Part shown: piece by piece, positions 19,108 through 29,082 of the stretch | How positions within the stretch are numbered: position 1 is the first letter of the stretch | Layout: each line of letters starts with the position of its first letter | Assembly: GCA_013204025.1 (NCBI GenBank) | Contig: JABMOW010000008.1 | Coordinates: forward strand, 1-64,000 | From: Fidelibacterota bacterium | GTDB lineage: Bacteria > Fidelibacterota > Marinisomatia > SCGC-AAA003-L08 > JACNLC01 | DNA: 64,000 bases | Direction: 5' to 3' | The notes under the pieces: generated by a model | The model's database searches: none | Seen by the model: only the letters and a program-made list of their open reading frames with translations | What the model was told of the DNA's origin: nothing | Program-made: the position numbers and the translations under genes

Positions 19108-20400
19108 ATGAATTTCACGAAAAGTCAGAACATATTTGAGCGAGCACAGAAGGTGATTCCCGGTGGTGTGAATTCTCCCGTCAGAGCATTTAAAGGTGTG
19201 GGGGGGACGCCGCCATTTATCAAAAAGGGGCAAGGCCCCTTTATTTATGACGAAGATGGAAACCAGTACATCGATTTCGTAGGGAGTTGGGGACCGTTGA
19301 TCCTGGGACATGCGCATCCCGAAGTAGTGGATGCTGTCGCTCGTGTGCTATCAGATGGTACCAGCTTCGGGGCACCTACCGAACGGGAAGTAGTTCTTGC
19401 TGAAATGATCATCGACAGAGTGCCATCCGCTGAAATGGTGAGATTAGTAAACAGTGGGACTGAAGCCACCATGAGTGCCATTCGTCTGGCACGAGGTGTT
19501 ACCGGTCGGGATAAGATCATCAAATTTGATGGATGCTACCATGGTCATGGCGACAGTTTTCTCATTGCAGCCGGTTCAGGGGCAATCACATTCGGTATGC
19601 CCAATTCTCCAGGTGTCACGACGGGTACTGCGAAAGATACCTTGGTAGCAAAATTCAACCGGATCGATACAGTGAATGATATATTTCAGCAGCATCCGGA
19701 CCAGATCGCCTGTGTCATCGTGGAACCGATAAATGGAAATGTAGGATGTATCCCACCTGAGGGTTCTTTTTTGCAGGAGCTCAAAACATTGTGTCACATA
19801 AACGGTGCTCTGTTAATATTAGATGAAGTGATGACCGGATTCCGGGTTGCCCGTGGTGGAGCGAACGAATTGTATAATGCGGATGCGGATTTGCTTACGT
19901 TTGGAAAAGTCATCGGTGGTGGATTCCCCATCGGTGCCTACGGTGGGAAAAGAGAATTTATGGAACAGGTATCACCCGTGGGAGCAATCTATCAAGCCGG
20001 GACGTTAAGCGGAAATCCGGTGGCGGTCACTGCTGGTATCGAAACTCTGAAAAGACTCACACCTACCGCATATCTGGAATTAGAACGACTCGGTAAACTA
20101 TGGGAAGACGGAACACAATCTGCAATCGATAAAGACAACCTGCCGTTGACGATTAAACGGGTGGGGAGTATGATTACATTATTTTTTACCGATCATGATA
20201 TTCGAAATCTCGACGATGTCAATCACTGTGATTTTGAAGCATTCAAACGGTATTTCCACAATATGCTTGATGCCGGGGTCTATCTTGCACCCAGCCAATA
20301 TGAAGCGGGATTTATCTCACTAGCGCATGATGATTATCTCATTCAGAAAACTCTGGAGATCAGCGCTCAATCGTTTGCATTTCTAAAGGACCATCAATAG
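19108..20400 (+). CDS. hemL: Glutamate-1-semialdehyde 2,1-aminomutase
   Basis: PLP enzyme converting glutamate-1-semialdehyde to 5-aminolevulinate, second step after HemA. The PLP lysine is Lys267 in FGKVIGGGFPIGAYGG; IPGGVNSPVRAF and NSGTEATMSAIRLARG are family signatures that separate it from other class III aminotransferases. 430 residues, full length. Last gene of the heme operon; ribosome site GAGG. Together with hemA it shows that this organism uses the C5 pathway. Confidence 0.96.
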   Translation: MNFTKSQNIFERAQKVIPGGVNSPVRAFKGVGGTPPFIKKGQGPFIYDEDGNQYIDFVGSWGPLILGHAHPEVVDAVARVLSDGTSFGAPTEREVVLAEMIIDRVPSAEMVRLVNSGTEATMSAIRLARGVTGRDKIIKFDGCYHGHGDSFLIAAGSGAITFGMPNSPGVTTGTAKDTLVAKFNRIDTVNDIFQQHPDQIACVIVEPINGNVGCIPPEGSFLQELKTLCHINGALLILDEVMTGFRVARGGANELYNADADLLTFGKVIGGGFPIGAYGGKREFMEQVSPVGAIYQAGTLSGNPVAVTAGIETLKRLTPTAYLELERLGKLWEDGTQSAIDKDNLPLTIKRVGSMITLFFTDHDIRNLDDVNHCDFEAFKRYFHNMLDAGVYLAPSQYEAGFISLAHDDYLIQKTLEISAQSFAFLKDHQ

Positions 20401-20441
20401 TCCGTAGTTGGTCGAGTTACACCTTTTTATTGCTATTACTT

Positions 20442-20798
20442 TCATCGTGAAGGTTGCTCCTCAAGCGCCTTCACTCTTCCTTCCAATAGCGCATTAGATT
20501 GTGCTAAATCTTTTAAATTTTCATTGAGTTTTGACAACATTTGCTCCTGCCGAAAGATGACAAACAACAGCAGGATGGTGGAAATGAGGAACAATACTGA
20601 CGGTGGATAATAGATACCTACCCATTGAGAAATAATATCCAGCAATTTTGGAAAAATCGATAACAGGAAAATGGTGAATCCGATGAGCATCCAGAAAATA
20701 CTTAACTCTATTGAGAATTGATTTCGTTTTACCCGGAGAAAAACGTACACCATGACGATGATTCCAAATAGTGGCAGCATTATATTTTGAAAAGTCAT
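20442..20798 (-). CDS. DUF2304-type small membrane protein
   Basis: 118 residues with three hydrophobic segments (about 5-20, 32-50 and 65-85) and a C-terminal coiled-coil-like tail (EQMLSKLNENLKDLAQSNALLEGRVKALEE). This is the layout of DUF2304 proteins, which usually follow a dolichyl-phosphate-mannose-synthase-like glycosyltransferase, exactly as here; the start overlaps that gene's stop by four bases. Probably a membrane partner or anchor of the glycosyltransferase; biochemical role unknown. Confidence 0.8.
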   Translation of the reverse strand: MTFQNIMLPLFGIIVMVYVFLRVKRNQFSIELSIFWMLIGFTIFLLSIFPKLLDIISQWVGIYYPPSVLFLISTILLLFVIFRQEQMLSKLNENLKDLAQSNALLEGRVKALEEQPSR

Positions 20799-21559
20799 CT
20801 GGACTCCCCTTTCGTTTTGAATAAATGTTTTACCAGAATGATGAGGATGTTATACAATATCAGCATCATGTAATAAAACGATGAGTAAATATTTTCATGC
20901 ATTCCTTTCCCCGATAGCCGTTGTCTCATCTTCACCGGGATCTCGGTGACTTCGTATCCGCTAAGGATCATATCCACGATGAGATTCGCATCAGGGAATT
21001 GTGGGAAATACGGCATATCTGCGTAAAGTTGAACCACCCGTCTACTCAATACTTGAAAGCCGGAAGTGGGATCGTGAATGGACTGTCTGCAGAAAAACCG
21101 GATGAGTGATTTAAAAATTCCTGTCCCCAATCTGCGGATGGGCGAGTGAGGGTAATCCGATGCTTCCATAAATCTGGAACCGATAACAATATCCGCCTTA
21201 GTTGCCAGTACATGTTCGGTTAGTTTTAAGGCTTCAGAAGCGATGTGCTGGCCGTCTCCGTCAAATTGAATGATATAATCATAGTGGTTCTGATTCGCAT
21301 ATTTAAATCCGGTTTTCAATGCCAGAGAATAACCCACATTGAAAGGTAGTGAGAGTGTGTGGATATAATCCATTGTTTTCAGAAGAGCGGCAGTTTCATC
21401 AGTAGAACCATCATTGACCACCAGAATATCAAAATCAGGCAGATCTCTTTGTAATTCATCCACCACAGCAGGCAGGTTCTCTGCTTCATTGAAAACAGGG
21501 ATGATCACAAGAAATTGTTTTGAGTTAGACGATTTACTATTTTTCAATTTGTTCTTCAA
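20795..21559 (-). CDS. Family 2 glycosyltransferase, DPM1/polyprenyl-phosphate type
   Basis: GT-A fold: FLVIIPVFNEAENLPAVV, ILVVNDGSTDETAALL and the metal-binding QFDGDGQH motif, followed by GSRFMEASDYP and SGFQVLSRRVV. Closest in style to dolichyl/undecaprenyl-phosphate sugar synthases, which load a sugar on a lipid carrier for use by membrane glycosyltransferases. There is a plausible user next door: the PMT-like protein encoded divergently at 21710. The C-terminus ends in a hydrophobic stretch (FYYMMLILYNILIILV) that may contact DUF2304. Confidence 0.88.
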   Translation of the reverse strand: MKNKLKNSKSSNSKQFLVIIPVFNEAENLPAVVDELQRDLPDFDILVVNDGSTDETAALLKTMDYIHTLSLPFNVGYSLALKTGFKYANQNHYDYIIQFDGDGQHIASEALKLTEHVLATKADIVIGSRFMEASDYPHSPIRRLGTGIFKSLIRFFCRQSIHDPTSGFQVLSRRVVQLYADMPYFPQFPDANLIVDMILSGYEVTEIPVKMRQRLSGKGMHENIYSSFYYMMLILYNILIILVKHLFKTKGESR

Positions 21560-21709
21560 AGTTTCAAGCAGGTTTTATTCTGCACAGAATCCGCTTTTTA
21601 TCTCACAAAAATGTACCATAATATAACCGGGTTAGAAGTAAATTCTCCGACTTGAAATTCTCTGTAAGTCCAGATATGAGCGCTGCCAGTATTTCAAAAT
21701 CCTGATGCG

Positions 21710-24700
21710 ATGTTTATAAAAAAAATACCAGCTAACCTATTAAAAGTCCTCTACTTCTGCAGCCTGCTTGCAGTCTTGGTTTTGGGCTTCTTTATCTATT
21801 CAAATACGTTTGACAATGAGTTCATATTTGATGACCGGAACATGATCGGCGAAAATCCGGTGATCAGGCAAATGGATATCCCCACAATTTTTAATCATAG
21901 TGATGGAAGGTTCATCGGATATCTCACATTCGCAGCCAACTTCCATTTCCATCAGTACGATGTGAAGGGGTACCATGTTGTCAATTTAGGCATTCATCTG
22001 ATAAATGGACTTCTGGTTGCTTGGCTGGTGCTATTAATCTCTAGATTACCCGCTTTTAAGTCGGGTACCCTTCATACTCACCGAATGAAGATCAGTATTT
22101 TAACAGCTCTGTTATTCATCACTCACCCGGTACAAACGCAGGCAGTTTCTTATGTGGTTCAGCGTTTTACCTCGCTATCCACGCTATTCTATGTGCTCAG
22201 TTTATGCCTTTATCTATGGGCAAGGATGGCTTCAATAGATGATCGTCCAAATTGGACAATCATACTTCGGTACATTCTCGCTTTTGCTGTCTTTATTATG
22301 GGCGTTCTGACAAAGGAATCTGTTTACACACTCCCGGTGATGATCGTGGTGATTGAGTTTGGATTCATCCATAATATCAAACTATCTCACATCCCCAAAT
22401 GGATTTGGGTGATGTGCACCGCTGTTTTCGTTTTGTTGCTTGCAATTGTGGTAAGATTTTACACCGTTTCGGATATTTTCTCTCCGGTATATGCCTATGC
22501 AATAGACGTGACCCTAAACAGTTGGACCTACTTTATCAGTCAATTTCCGGTAATGATTGGGTATATCCGTGTGCTTGCTTATCCGGCAAATCTGATTTTG
22601 GATTATGGGGTTATACCCGCAACATCCATTTTGAACGCCTATGTTTTATTGTCACTCGTAATTGTTATGCTGATCATCGCATCGGCTATCCGATACAAAA
22701 ACCGATTCCCGATTTTTTCTCTGGCAGTATTCTGGTTTTTCATTACACTATCTATTGAGAGTAGCATCATCCCTATAGCTGACCTCATGGTTGAGCACCG
22801 GTTGTACCTTCCCTCCATTGGCTTTTTTCTCTTGATGATTGTCACCGTATTTTCTTTATTCAAAGGCAGGTGGATCATTATTCCAATCATCCTCTTTTTC
22901 GGGTTGGCTGCAGAATATTCCCATCTGACGTGGGAAAGAAATAAAATATGGCAGGATGCTTTCACCATGTGGGATGACAACGTTGAAAAGACCCCTCTGA
23001 ATCCCAGACCGTATAGCTCCAGGGGTATCGAATACAGCGTTCGTGGCGAGTTAGAAAAAGGATTCGCCGATTTTAACAAAGCCATCGAGTTGAATCCCAA
23101 TTATGTGAATTCTCTGGGGAATCGTGGGAAATATTATCAATCCAAGGGAATGTTCAAAGAAGCCGCTTTGGATTATACGCGAGCGCTTGAATCTGACGCG
23201 GGTTACGAACATATCTGGTTGAATAATCGAAGTACGATTTATACGTCCATGGGTGAATGGAAATTGGCACTGGATGATGTAAATCAATCGATTGAGCTGA
23301 TCCCGGCGAACATCAATAATTATCTGAAGCGTGGAGATATCAAACGTGAATTAGGGGATTTTGAAGGTGCAGTCGATAATTACTCCATGGCACTACAACT
23401 GAACCCAAGTTACGGAATCGCTCTGTTCAACCGGATGAAAACATACCTGCTGATGAAGGATTTCAATCTTGCCCGGCGCGACTTTCAAACTTGTCTTGAC
23501 TGGCAACTCCCCATCGATATGAACTACATTCAGCAGGTGAATGATGAGTTAAACAATTATTTCGGGAATCTCTCTGAAAAGCCTAATATCCTACTCATTT
23601 CTACTTTTGGGATGGACACCCGACTATTGAAATATCTCGAAAATATCCCCACATTGCTAATGGATGAAGGTATCGTATTTGAAAATGCGTTTACCACAAC
23701 TCCTCAATACAATGGAGCTATGATGTCTCTGATAACAGGGAAGAACAGTCACCAGGCAGTTCAAGAAGACCTGTGGTATAATAAAATATTAGCACAGTCA
23801 ATGGATGACTCCACCCTTGCAACGGCATTATCTAATGCAGGATATAAAACGGTATTTGTGGGGAATTATTTTGATGGATATGCGGGAATGCCAAAATTTG
23901 AAGAGAAAATCCCGGACCCCGATTTCCCAATACCGTTGGAAGAAACAGAGCAAAATCCTTACGAATTTGGTATTCCACCCGGATGGACGCACTGGCATGG
24001 AATCACCCATTTTAACATGTCAAATGAACTAGTTTTCAATGATGACGGTAATACCGAAAGATATACATTTAGTGAAGAATTCATTCCGTTGAATGATTTG
24101 ATATTTGAAAGGGTGACACCCTTTTTACCCCGATCGAGCGCTCCGCTCTTCATGTGGATCAATTATCCATCTTTTCTTTCGTATAAAGCATATGACCCTC
24201 GTTATGATCAATCTGAAAATGAAAAAATTGAATACCAGATTGAAGATGATCTTTCGGATAAACCGCAGTATGTGAGAGAATTTGAAAGCTCAAACGCATT
24301 TACTAATGATCTGACAATGGAAGTAGCAAATACCTATTATAATCGACTCATCCGGCAATATCGTACATTTGACCAATTTGTCGGTATGATCATGGAGGAG
24401 ATAAATCGAATCGGGCAGACCGAAAATACAGTGATCATCCTGGTATCAGGAGTGGGTAGCGGAATCTCAAACCGATATCACTGGCAGACGTATTTGACAC
24501 CACATGATGAGACAATACGAGTACCCATGATCATGAAAGGACCCGGTATCATCAGTCAGAAGCGTATCCTGCAACCAACATCCATCATGGATATTTTTCC
24601 CACAATCATGGATTTGACACAAATCCAGCAGCCATGGCTTACCAATGGTAGGTCACTTCACGCGATGCTCAACTCTGGGGAAATTCCTGATAATCAGATG

Positions 24701-24952
24701 CACCGCGCCGTGTTCACCGAATTGTGGAATATCAGACATCATAAATGGAATTCCCTTCCCCCTAAATACCGGTTGTTCAGGACAGATGAGTATAAATACA
24801 TTGAATACGAGACCGGAGAAAGTGAGTATTACGATCTGAATTCCGATCCTGAAGAATTTGACAATTTATATTACATCTTAACCAAAGAGCAGAAACAAAG
24901 TTTGAAAGCAGAATTAATCAAACAACTTGGAAAAGGATTTTCTGAAAAATAA
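21710..24952 (+). CDS. PMT/TMTC-like membrane domain - TPR - degenerate sulfatase fusion
   Basis: Three parts in 1080 residues. (1) Residues about 15-420: ten or so membrane segments with an early acidic loop FDNEFIFDDRNMIGENP, resembling lipid-linked-sugar-using O-mannosyltransferase/TMTC proteins. (2) About 430-605: four to five TPR units (GELEKGFADFNKAIELNP, GDFEGAVDNYSMALQLNP). (3) About 620-1080: alkaline phosphatase/sulfatase fold from PNILLIST to EYYDLNSDPEEFDNLY. In part 3 the CxPSR nucleophile motif is replaced by YNGAM in PQYNGAMMSLITG, the first Asp pair by FG, and the later DHG metal motif by GVG, so it should be catalytically dead. Probable role in surface glycosylation. The stop overlaps the next start by one base. 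Confidence 0.82.
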   Translation: MFIKKIPANLLKVLYFCSLLAVLVLGFFIYSNTFDNEFIFDDRNMIGENPVIRQMDIPTIFNHSDGRFIGYLTFAANFHFHQYDVKGYHVVNLGIHLINGLLVAWLVLLISRLPAFKSGTLHTHRMKISILTALLFITHPVQTQAVSYVVQRFTSLSTLFYVLSLCLYLWARMASIDDRPNWTIILRYILAFAVFIMGVLTKESVYTLPVMIVVIEFGFIHNIKLSHIPKWIWVMCTAVFVLLLAIVVRFYTVSDIFSPVYAYAIDVTLNSWTYFISQFPVMIGYIRVLAYPANLILDYGVIPATSILNAYVLLSLVIVMLIIASAIRYKNRFPIFSLAVFWFFITLSIESSIIPIADLMVEHRLYLPSIGFFLLMIVTVFSLFKGRWIIIPIILFFGLAAEYSHLTWERNKIWQDAFTMWDDNVEKTPLNPRPYSSRGIEYSVRGELEKGFADFNKAIELNPNYVNSLGNRGKYYQSKGMFKEAALDYTRALESDAGYEHIWLNNRSTIYTSMGEWKLALDDVNQSIELIPANINNYLKRGDIKRELGDFEGAVDNYSMALQLNPSYGIALFNRMKTYLLMKDFNLARRDFQTCLDWQLPIDMNYIQQVNDELNNYFGNLSEKPNILLISTFGMDTRLLKYLENIPTLLMDEGIVFENAFTTTPQYNGAMMSLITGKNSHQAVQEDLWYNKILAQSMDDSTLATALSNAGYKTVFVGNYFDGYAGMPKFEEKIPDPDFPIPLEETEQNPYEFGIPPGWTHWHGITHFNMSNELVFNDDGNTERYTFSEEFIPLNDLIFERVTPFLPRSSAPLFMWINYPSFLSYKAYDPRYDQSENEKIEYQIEDDLSDKPQYVREFESSNAFTNDLTMEVANTYYNRLIRQYRTFDQFVGMIMEEINRIGQTENTVIILVSGVGSGISNRYHWQTYLTPHDETIRVPMIMKGPGIISQKRILQPTSIMDIFPTIMDLTQIQQPWLTNGRSLHAMLNSGEIPDNQMHRAVFTELWNIRHHKWNSLPPKYRLFRTDEYKYIEYETGESEYYDLNSDPEEFDNLYYILTKEQKQSLKAELIKQLGKGFSEK

Positions 24953-26301
24953 TGAAAAGTACAGCGCGCTATCCTAAAGTAAATACTGAAAAACTATCCG
25001 TAATAGGATTGGGAAAACTGGGACTATGCACGGCCGTATGTCTGGCGGATTCCGAGTATTCCGTATTGGGTATTGATAATAATTCCGATGTCATCACTAG
25101 CATTTCAAACGGAGTTTCTCCCCATGCAGAAACCGGTCTTCAGGAATTGCTGACTAAAGTAAAAGGACAGCTTTCTGTTCAGTTATCAGATTACAACGCT
25201 GCTATTGCCGATACAGATGTCACTCTATTGATCGTACCTACTCCTAGCATGGATAACGGAGAATTTTCCACAAAATATTTGGTGGAATCACTCAAACCTA
25301 TGGCTATTGCATTATCAGAAAGTAGAAAGCCGTATCATTTATTTGTGATTGTATCTACCGTCTCGCCAGGTACGTTGTTGGAAGAATTGATTCCCTTGGT
25401 GGAATTTCACTCCAGCCGTCAAATAAATAATGGATTTGGTATGTGCTATAACCCAGAGTTCATTGCCCTGGGGAGTGTGATACATGATTTCTTCAACCCG
25501 GATATGGTTCTGATCGGGGAGCATCAACCTTCCGATGGCGAAATATTAGAAGATATCTATCGTAATGTCTGTCGGAATCAACCCAAAATTTCCAGAATGT
25601 CTATTACCAGTGCTGAAATTACAAAAATCAGTTTAAATGCGTTTGTTACTATGAAAATCAGTTTCGCAAATACACTCACCAGCCTGTGTAATGGAATTCC
25701 AGACGCTGATATCGATAAAATTACGACTGCATTAGGAGCAGACAAACGGATTGGGAGCAATTTTCTTCGAGGTGGAACGCCTTTTGGTGGTCCCTGTTTC
25801 CCACGAGATAATCATGCATTTTCAGAATTTGCCAGACGACATGGATTTCAGGCGTTTCTTGCGGAAGCTACCGACCAGATCAACAATGCACACGCCTCTT
25901 TTATTATAGATAAAATTGATCAGATAATTAATGACAAATCGAAAACAATCGGGGTTTTGGGCTGTGCGTACAAACCAGGGACACCGGTTCTGGAAGAATC
26001 TTTTTCCATTGAATTGATCAGAAAGTTGATCGAAAAAAAATATTCGGTGACGGTTTACGACCCGATAGCGATGGATGGTGTTCGTGTAATATTAGGAAAT
26101 TCAATCAATTTTACCCAGAGTGTAAAATCATGCGTCGATGAATCTGATGTTATAATATTGACATTACCAGATCCGGCTTATTTTAAAATCGGAACCTATT
26201 TAAAGAAAACGTCTGGGAAAATTATTATTGACCTTTGGCGGATCCTGAAAGATAAAGATTTGTCTGAACATAAATATTATGCTTTGGGCAATTACAAATA
26301 A
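24952..26301 (+). CDS. UDP-glucose/GDP-mannose dehydrogenase family protein
   Basis: NAD-dependent four-electron oxidation of a nucleotide sugar to the uronic acid. Rossmann motif SVIGLGKLGLCTAVCLA; central domain lysine/asparagine signature ITKISLNAFVTMKISFAN; catalytic Cys282 in GGTPFGGPCFPRDNHAF; C-terminal second nucleotide fold IGVLGCAYKPGTPVLEES. Whether it acts on UDP-glucose, UDP-ManNAc or another sugar cannot be told. Translationally coupled to the PMT-TPR-sulfatase-like gene, which supports a shared role in making an acidic surface glycan. Confidence 0.88.
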   Translation: MKSTARYPKVNTEKLSVIGLGKLGLCTAVCLADSEYSVLGIDNNSDVITSISNGVSPHAETGLQELLTKVKGQLSVQLSDYNAAIADTDVTLLIVPTPSMDNGEFSTKYLVESLKPMAIALSESRKPYHLFVIVSTVSPGTLLEELIPLVEFHSSRQINNGFGMCYNPEFIALGSVIHDFFNPDMVLIGEHQPSDGEILEDIYRNVCRNQPKISRMSITSAEITKISLNAFVTMKISFANTLTSLCNGIPDADIDKITTALGADKRIGSNFLRGGTPFGGPCFPRDNHAFSEFARRHGFQAFLAEATDQINNAHASFIIDKIDQIINDKSKTIGVLGCAYKPGTPVLEESFSIELIRKLIEKKYSVTVYDPIAMDGVRVILGNSINFTQSVKSCVDESDVIILTLPDPAYFKIGTYLKKTSGKIIIDLWRILKDKDLSEHKYYALGNYK

Positions 26302-26315
26302 TCTGTACTTGCCTT

Positions 26316-27101
26316 CTAGGATTCTGGGAAGAATCTCCTGAAAAGGCGTTGAAGACGGAAGAATAATTCATCAGGCAGAATAGGTTTTATCATTTTTGTG
26401 ATAAATCCTATCCATAAGATTTTGCGAAGGTAATACCATTTCATTTCCCACGTGCCAGCGAACATTTGGGTTGTTTCCCAATACAATAAAACCGCTTTGA
26501 ATTCCTGATGAAAAATATCTCCACCGATCAGATAGGTATTTACCACAATAGGCAGGTATGACAACTCCGCTCCTTCAGAACTGGATTTCATCACAAAATG
26601 AAAATCGGAAGCAGGGCGGTATTTCGGGTCAAATCCGTTACTTTTCAGTAGAGATGCCCGGAAAAATGCTGCCTGATGGTTGAAAAAAGGTTTCCAAATT
26701 TCATCTGGTGGATGGGCTTTCACGATTCTGGTTTTTCCGTCGGGGTACCAGAACTGTGTATCTCCGTAAATAATGTCCACAGATTGATGAGCCCTTCCAA
26801 AAATTCTGGATATTACTCCGTTGTCGTAGAAAGAGTCTCCACTGTTCATAAAATGGATATACTCACCGGTTGCCAGTTCAATCCCTTTATTCATGGCGGG
26901 ATAGATTCCATCGTCTCGTTCTGAAATAATTCTGTGAATTTTCGTGCGATATTCATCTATGATTGAAAGTGTTGTATCTGTTGACCCACCATCGATAATG
27001 ATGTACTCAATATTTGACCAGTCCTGGCCTAAAACGCTCTCGATTGTACTCCGAATATTCGTTTCATCGTTGAGCACGACAGTCACAACAGTCATTTTCA
27101 T
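26316..27101 (-). CDS. Family 2 glycosyltransferase (WcaA/colanic-acid type)
   Basis: GT-A fold with MTVVTVVLNDETNIRSTIESV, IEYIIIDGGSTDTTLSII and a GDSFYDNG metal-binding region, followed by YGDTQFWYPDG, typical of colanic-acid-type GT2 enzymes. The ORF can open at 27152, but that would overlap the upstream gene by 35 bases and add 17 residues with no match to the family fold. The MKMTVV methionine at 27101 places the first beta strand as usual. No clear ribosome site decides this. Donor and acceptor sugars unknown. Confidence 0.8.
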   Translation of the reverse strand: MKMTVVTVVLNDETNIRSTIESVLGQDWSNIEYIIIDGGSTDTTLSIIDEYRTKIHRIISERDDGIYPAMNKGIELATGEYIHFMNSGDSFYDNGVISRIFGRAHQSVDIIYGDTQFWYPDGKTRIVKAHPPDEIWKPFFNHQAAFFRASLLKSNGFDPKYRPASDFHFVMKSSSEGAELSYLPIVVNTYLIGGDIFHQEFKAVLLYWETTQMFAGTWEMKWYYLRKILWIGFITKMIKPILPDELFFRLQRLFRRFFPES

Positions 27102-27117
27102 CGGAGGTTGTCTGATG

Positions 27118-29082
27118 TTACCATTCCGGGTAGCAGATTTGCCTCTGCTCATCCCAATGAAGTAGAGGGGGGATTCGATTCAATTCTGCATAGATTGTAC
27201 GGATCAGCGGTATTCGGAATCGATATCCGGGATAGAGCACAAAAGAAAGTAATCTTCGGATGAAAGGATGCGGTAATGATTGAGCATCAGAAATGTTATC
27301 ATTATCGGGACTGGCGTATTGATGAAGGGGTTCATTATTCGCTTGATGCACATCTGTAAAAGGTCGATCAATAGTTCGCAACTCTGTATGTTTTGCAAAC
27401 TCAAGCCAGAGATGAAACTCTGTAAACGATGAATTCATCAGGATATTATCCTTCGTCGTCTCCCACAAATGACGCTTAAAAATGACGTTGGAAAACCGAA
27501 GTGAATCGTTGATATTCTGGTTAGATAAACTTTGAAGTCGAGTTCGACTCCATCTGCACTGATCCTCACGAAGGCCGGAAATTCCCATGCCATTCAGCCA
27601 TTGAATATCCTGGCATTTGGTAAAAACCTCTGCAGCAATCATCGCAGTCTGTGATAAGATTTGTGCTCCTGTGTGGACAATCATGATCATTTCGGGATTC
27701 ACGTCTGTAATAATGTCATCGATGGCCGGACCAAGATTCTCTATTTTATCACGAAAATGCTCAATCTCACCGGGTAGATTCAATTCAATTTGTGGATTGG
27801 ATAAATCCAGTACTACATATTTCAGATTAGGATAGCTACATGTGCTGGTAATCTGTTGAATATCATCGGCGGAAACCTGATCGTAAACAGGTGTGATGAC
27901 CAACAATTTGGGATTTTTCTGCTGGAATTCCATATCGTTCTTCATCTTGTTAAATACGGTTGCTCCCATGTCTGTGGCTTTGTTGGCGATGAGATCATTA
28001 TAAATATTTTCATGTATGGATGCGGTCTGATAATAATAAAAATGACGGGGGAGAGGTTCGTCAATCACGAATTTTTTTCGAGTCAGGTTAATTTTATTCC
28101 CCGGTACATCATGAATCACATTCTGCATAGCTGGGATCATTTTCATACCAAATGATTGTTCAGCTTGTGTAGATCGCCGGGTGGTAAGGATAAACTCTGA
28201 ATTGATTGTATCCAGATCTTTTGTGCCGTAAAGATCCACAGTTAATGATGTGTTTCCCAAATTTGGTGCACGATGTTTGAGGCACTCCGGGAGCAATTCA
28301 AACCAAGCATCATACCGAGTGCAAAATTTCATAAAAGGCGCTAATAATACAGATGGAGATTCCATCGAAAGTGATATCTGAAATAGTCCCTGCCGATCGG
28401 CATGGGTTCCCGGGTCACCAAAATTGGTAGTGTAAGACTGCCGTGGAAAAACAAAATATCGATCCGTATCAATCAAATATTTGAAAAATATTTTTTTCCA
28501 TGAGGTCTCGGGCCACTGCTTCACATATTGAGGGAGGAGACTTTCCGTGCGTTTTTCGTGAGCTGTTAGCCACTGTTTGAAACCTTCCCATTGTTGTGCG
28601 GTCCAAGCTTGCCCCCAGGAAGATGGGACCTGCATAAAATACGTGGAGTACTCATCGTCAATGGGGACGAATGGAAAAAATCCGTTTTCGGTGATCTCAT
28701 ATTGGTACAGAGATAAACCAGCAATTTCGGTAACATCTTTGTAGAATTCAAGTGCATTGACAGCAAATTGATAAAAATACGGTGAAACCATGAGGTCATC
28801 TTCCAGCAAAATAATATTACCATATTTTTGAGTCAGGTCTCCGCAGTAGAAAACATGTTGTTTTAGCCCAAGATGATTCCAATGACAAATGATTTCTTTT
28901 GAACCGTGCGACCACTGAAATTCTGTTGCGATATCCTTTACACGTTCGTTTTCTCCTCCATCGATACTGATGATCAATTGAATAGAGTCTGAAGAAAACG
29001 ACGCTGTTTGAAGGGAAACCAGCAAGCGATTCAAACTATCCGGGCGGTTATATGCCACAACGATTATTGCGGGATTATTCAT
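27118..29082 (-). CDS. Two-domain glycosyltransferase-like protein (GT2/GNT-I-like N-domain)
   Basis: Residues 1-330 form a GT-A-type domain: PAIIVVAYNRPDSLNRLLVS, IISIDGGENERV and the metal-binding NIILLEDDLMVSPYF, with the look of GNT-I-like/GT2 proteins that act on surface glycans. From about residue 385 a second, more divergent domain begins (NPKLLVITPVYDQVSADD), also resembling the first half of a GT-A fold, but its expected DxD position reads VHTGAQ, so it may be non-catalytic. Length 654. Lies upstream of, and probably in one transcript with, the GT2 gene at 26316. Confidence 0.7.
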   Translation of the reverse strand: MNNPAIIVVAYNRPDSLNRLLVSLQTASFSSDSIQLIISIDGGENERVKDIATEFQWSHGSKEIICHWNHLGLKQHVFYCGDLTQKYGNIILLEDDLMVSPYFYQFAVNALEFYKDVTEIAGLSLYQYEITENGFFPFVPIDDEYSTYFMQVPSSWGQAWTAQQWEGFKQWLTAHEKRTESLLPQYVKQWPETSWKKIFFKYLIDTDRYFVFPRQSYTTNFGDPGTHADRQGLFQISLSMESPSVLLAPFMKFCTRYDAWFELLPECLKHRAPNLGNTSLTVDLYGTKDLDTINSEFILTTRRSTQAEQSFGMKMIPAMQNVIHDVPGNKINLTRKKFVIDEPLPRHFYYYQTASIHENIYNDLIANKATDMGATVFNKMKNDMEFQQKNPKLLVITPVYDQVSADDIQQITSTCSYPNLKYVVLDLSNPQIELNLPGEIEHFRDKIENLGPAIDDIITDVNPEMIMIVHTGAQILSQTAMIAAEVFTKCQDIQWLNGMGISGLREDQCRWSRTRLQSLSNQNINDSLRFSNVIFKRHLWETTKDNILMNSSFTEFHLWLEFAKHTELRTIDRPFTDVHQANNEPLHQYASPDNDNISDAQSLPHPFIRRLLSFVLYPGYRFRIPLIRTIYAELNRIPPLLHWDEQRQICYPEW

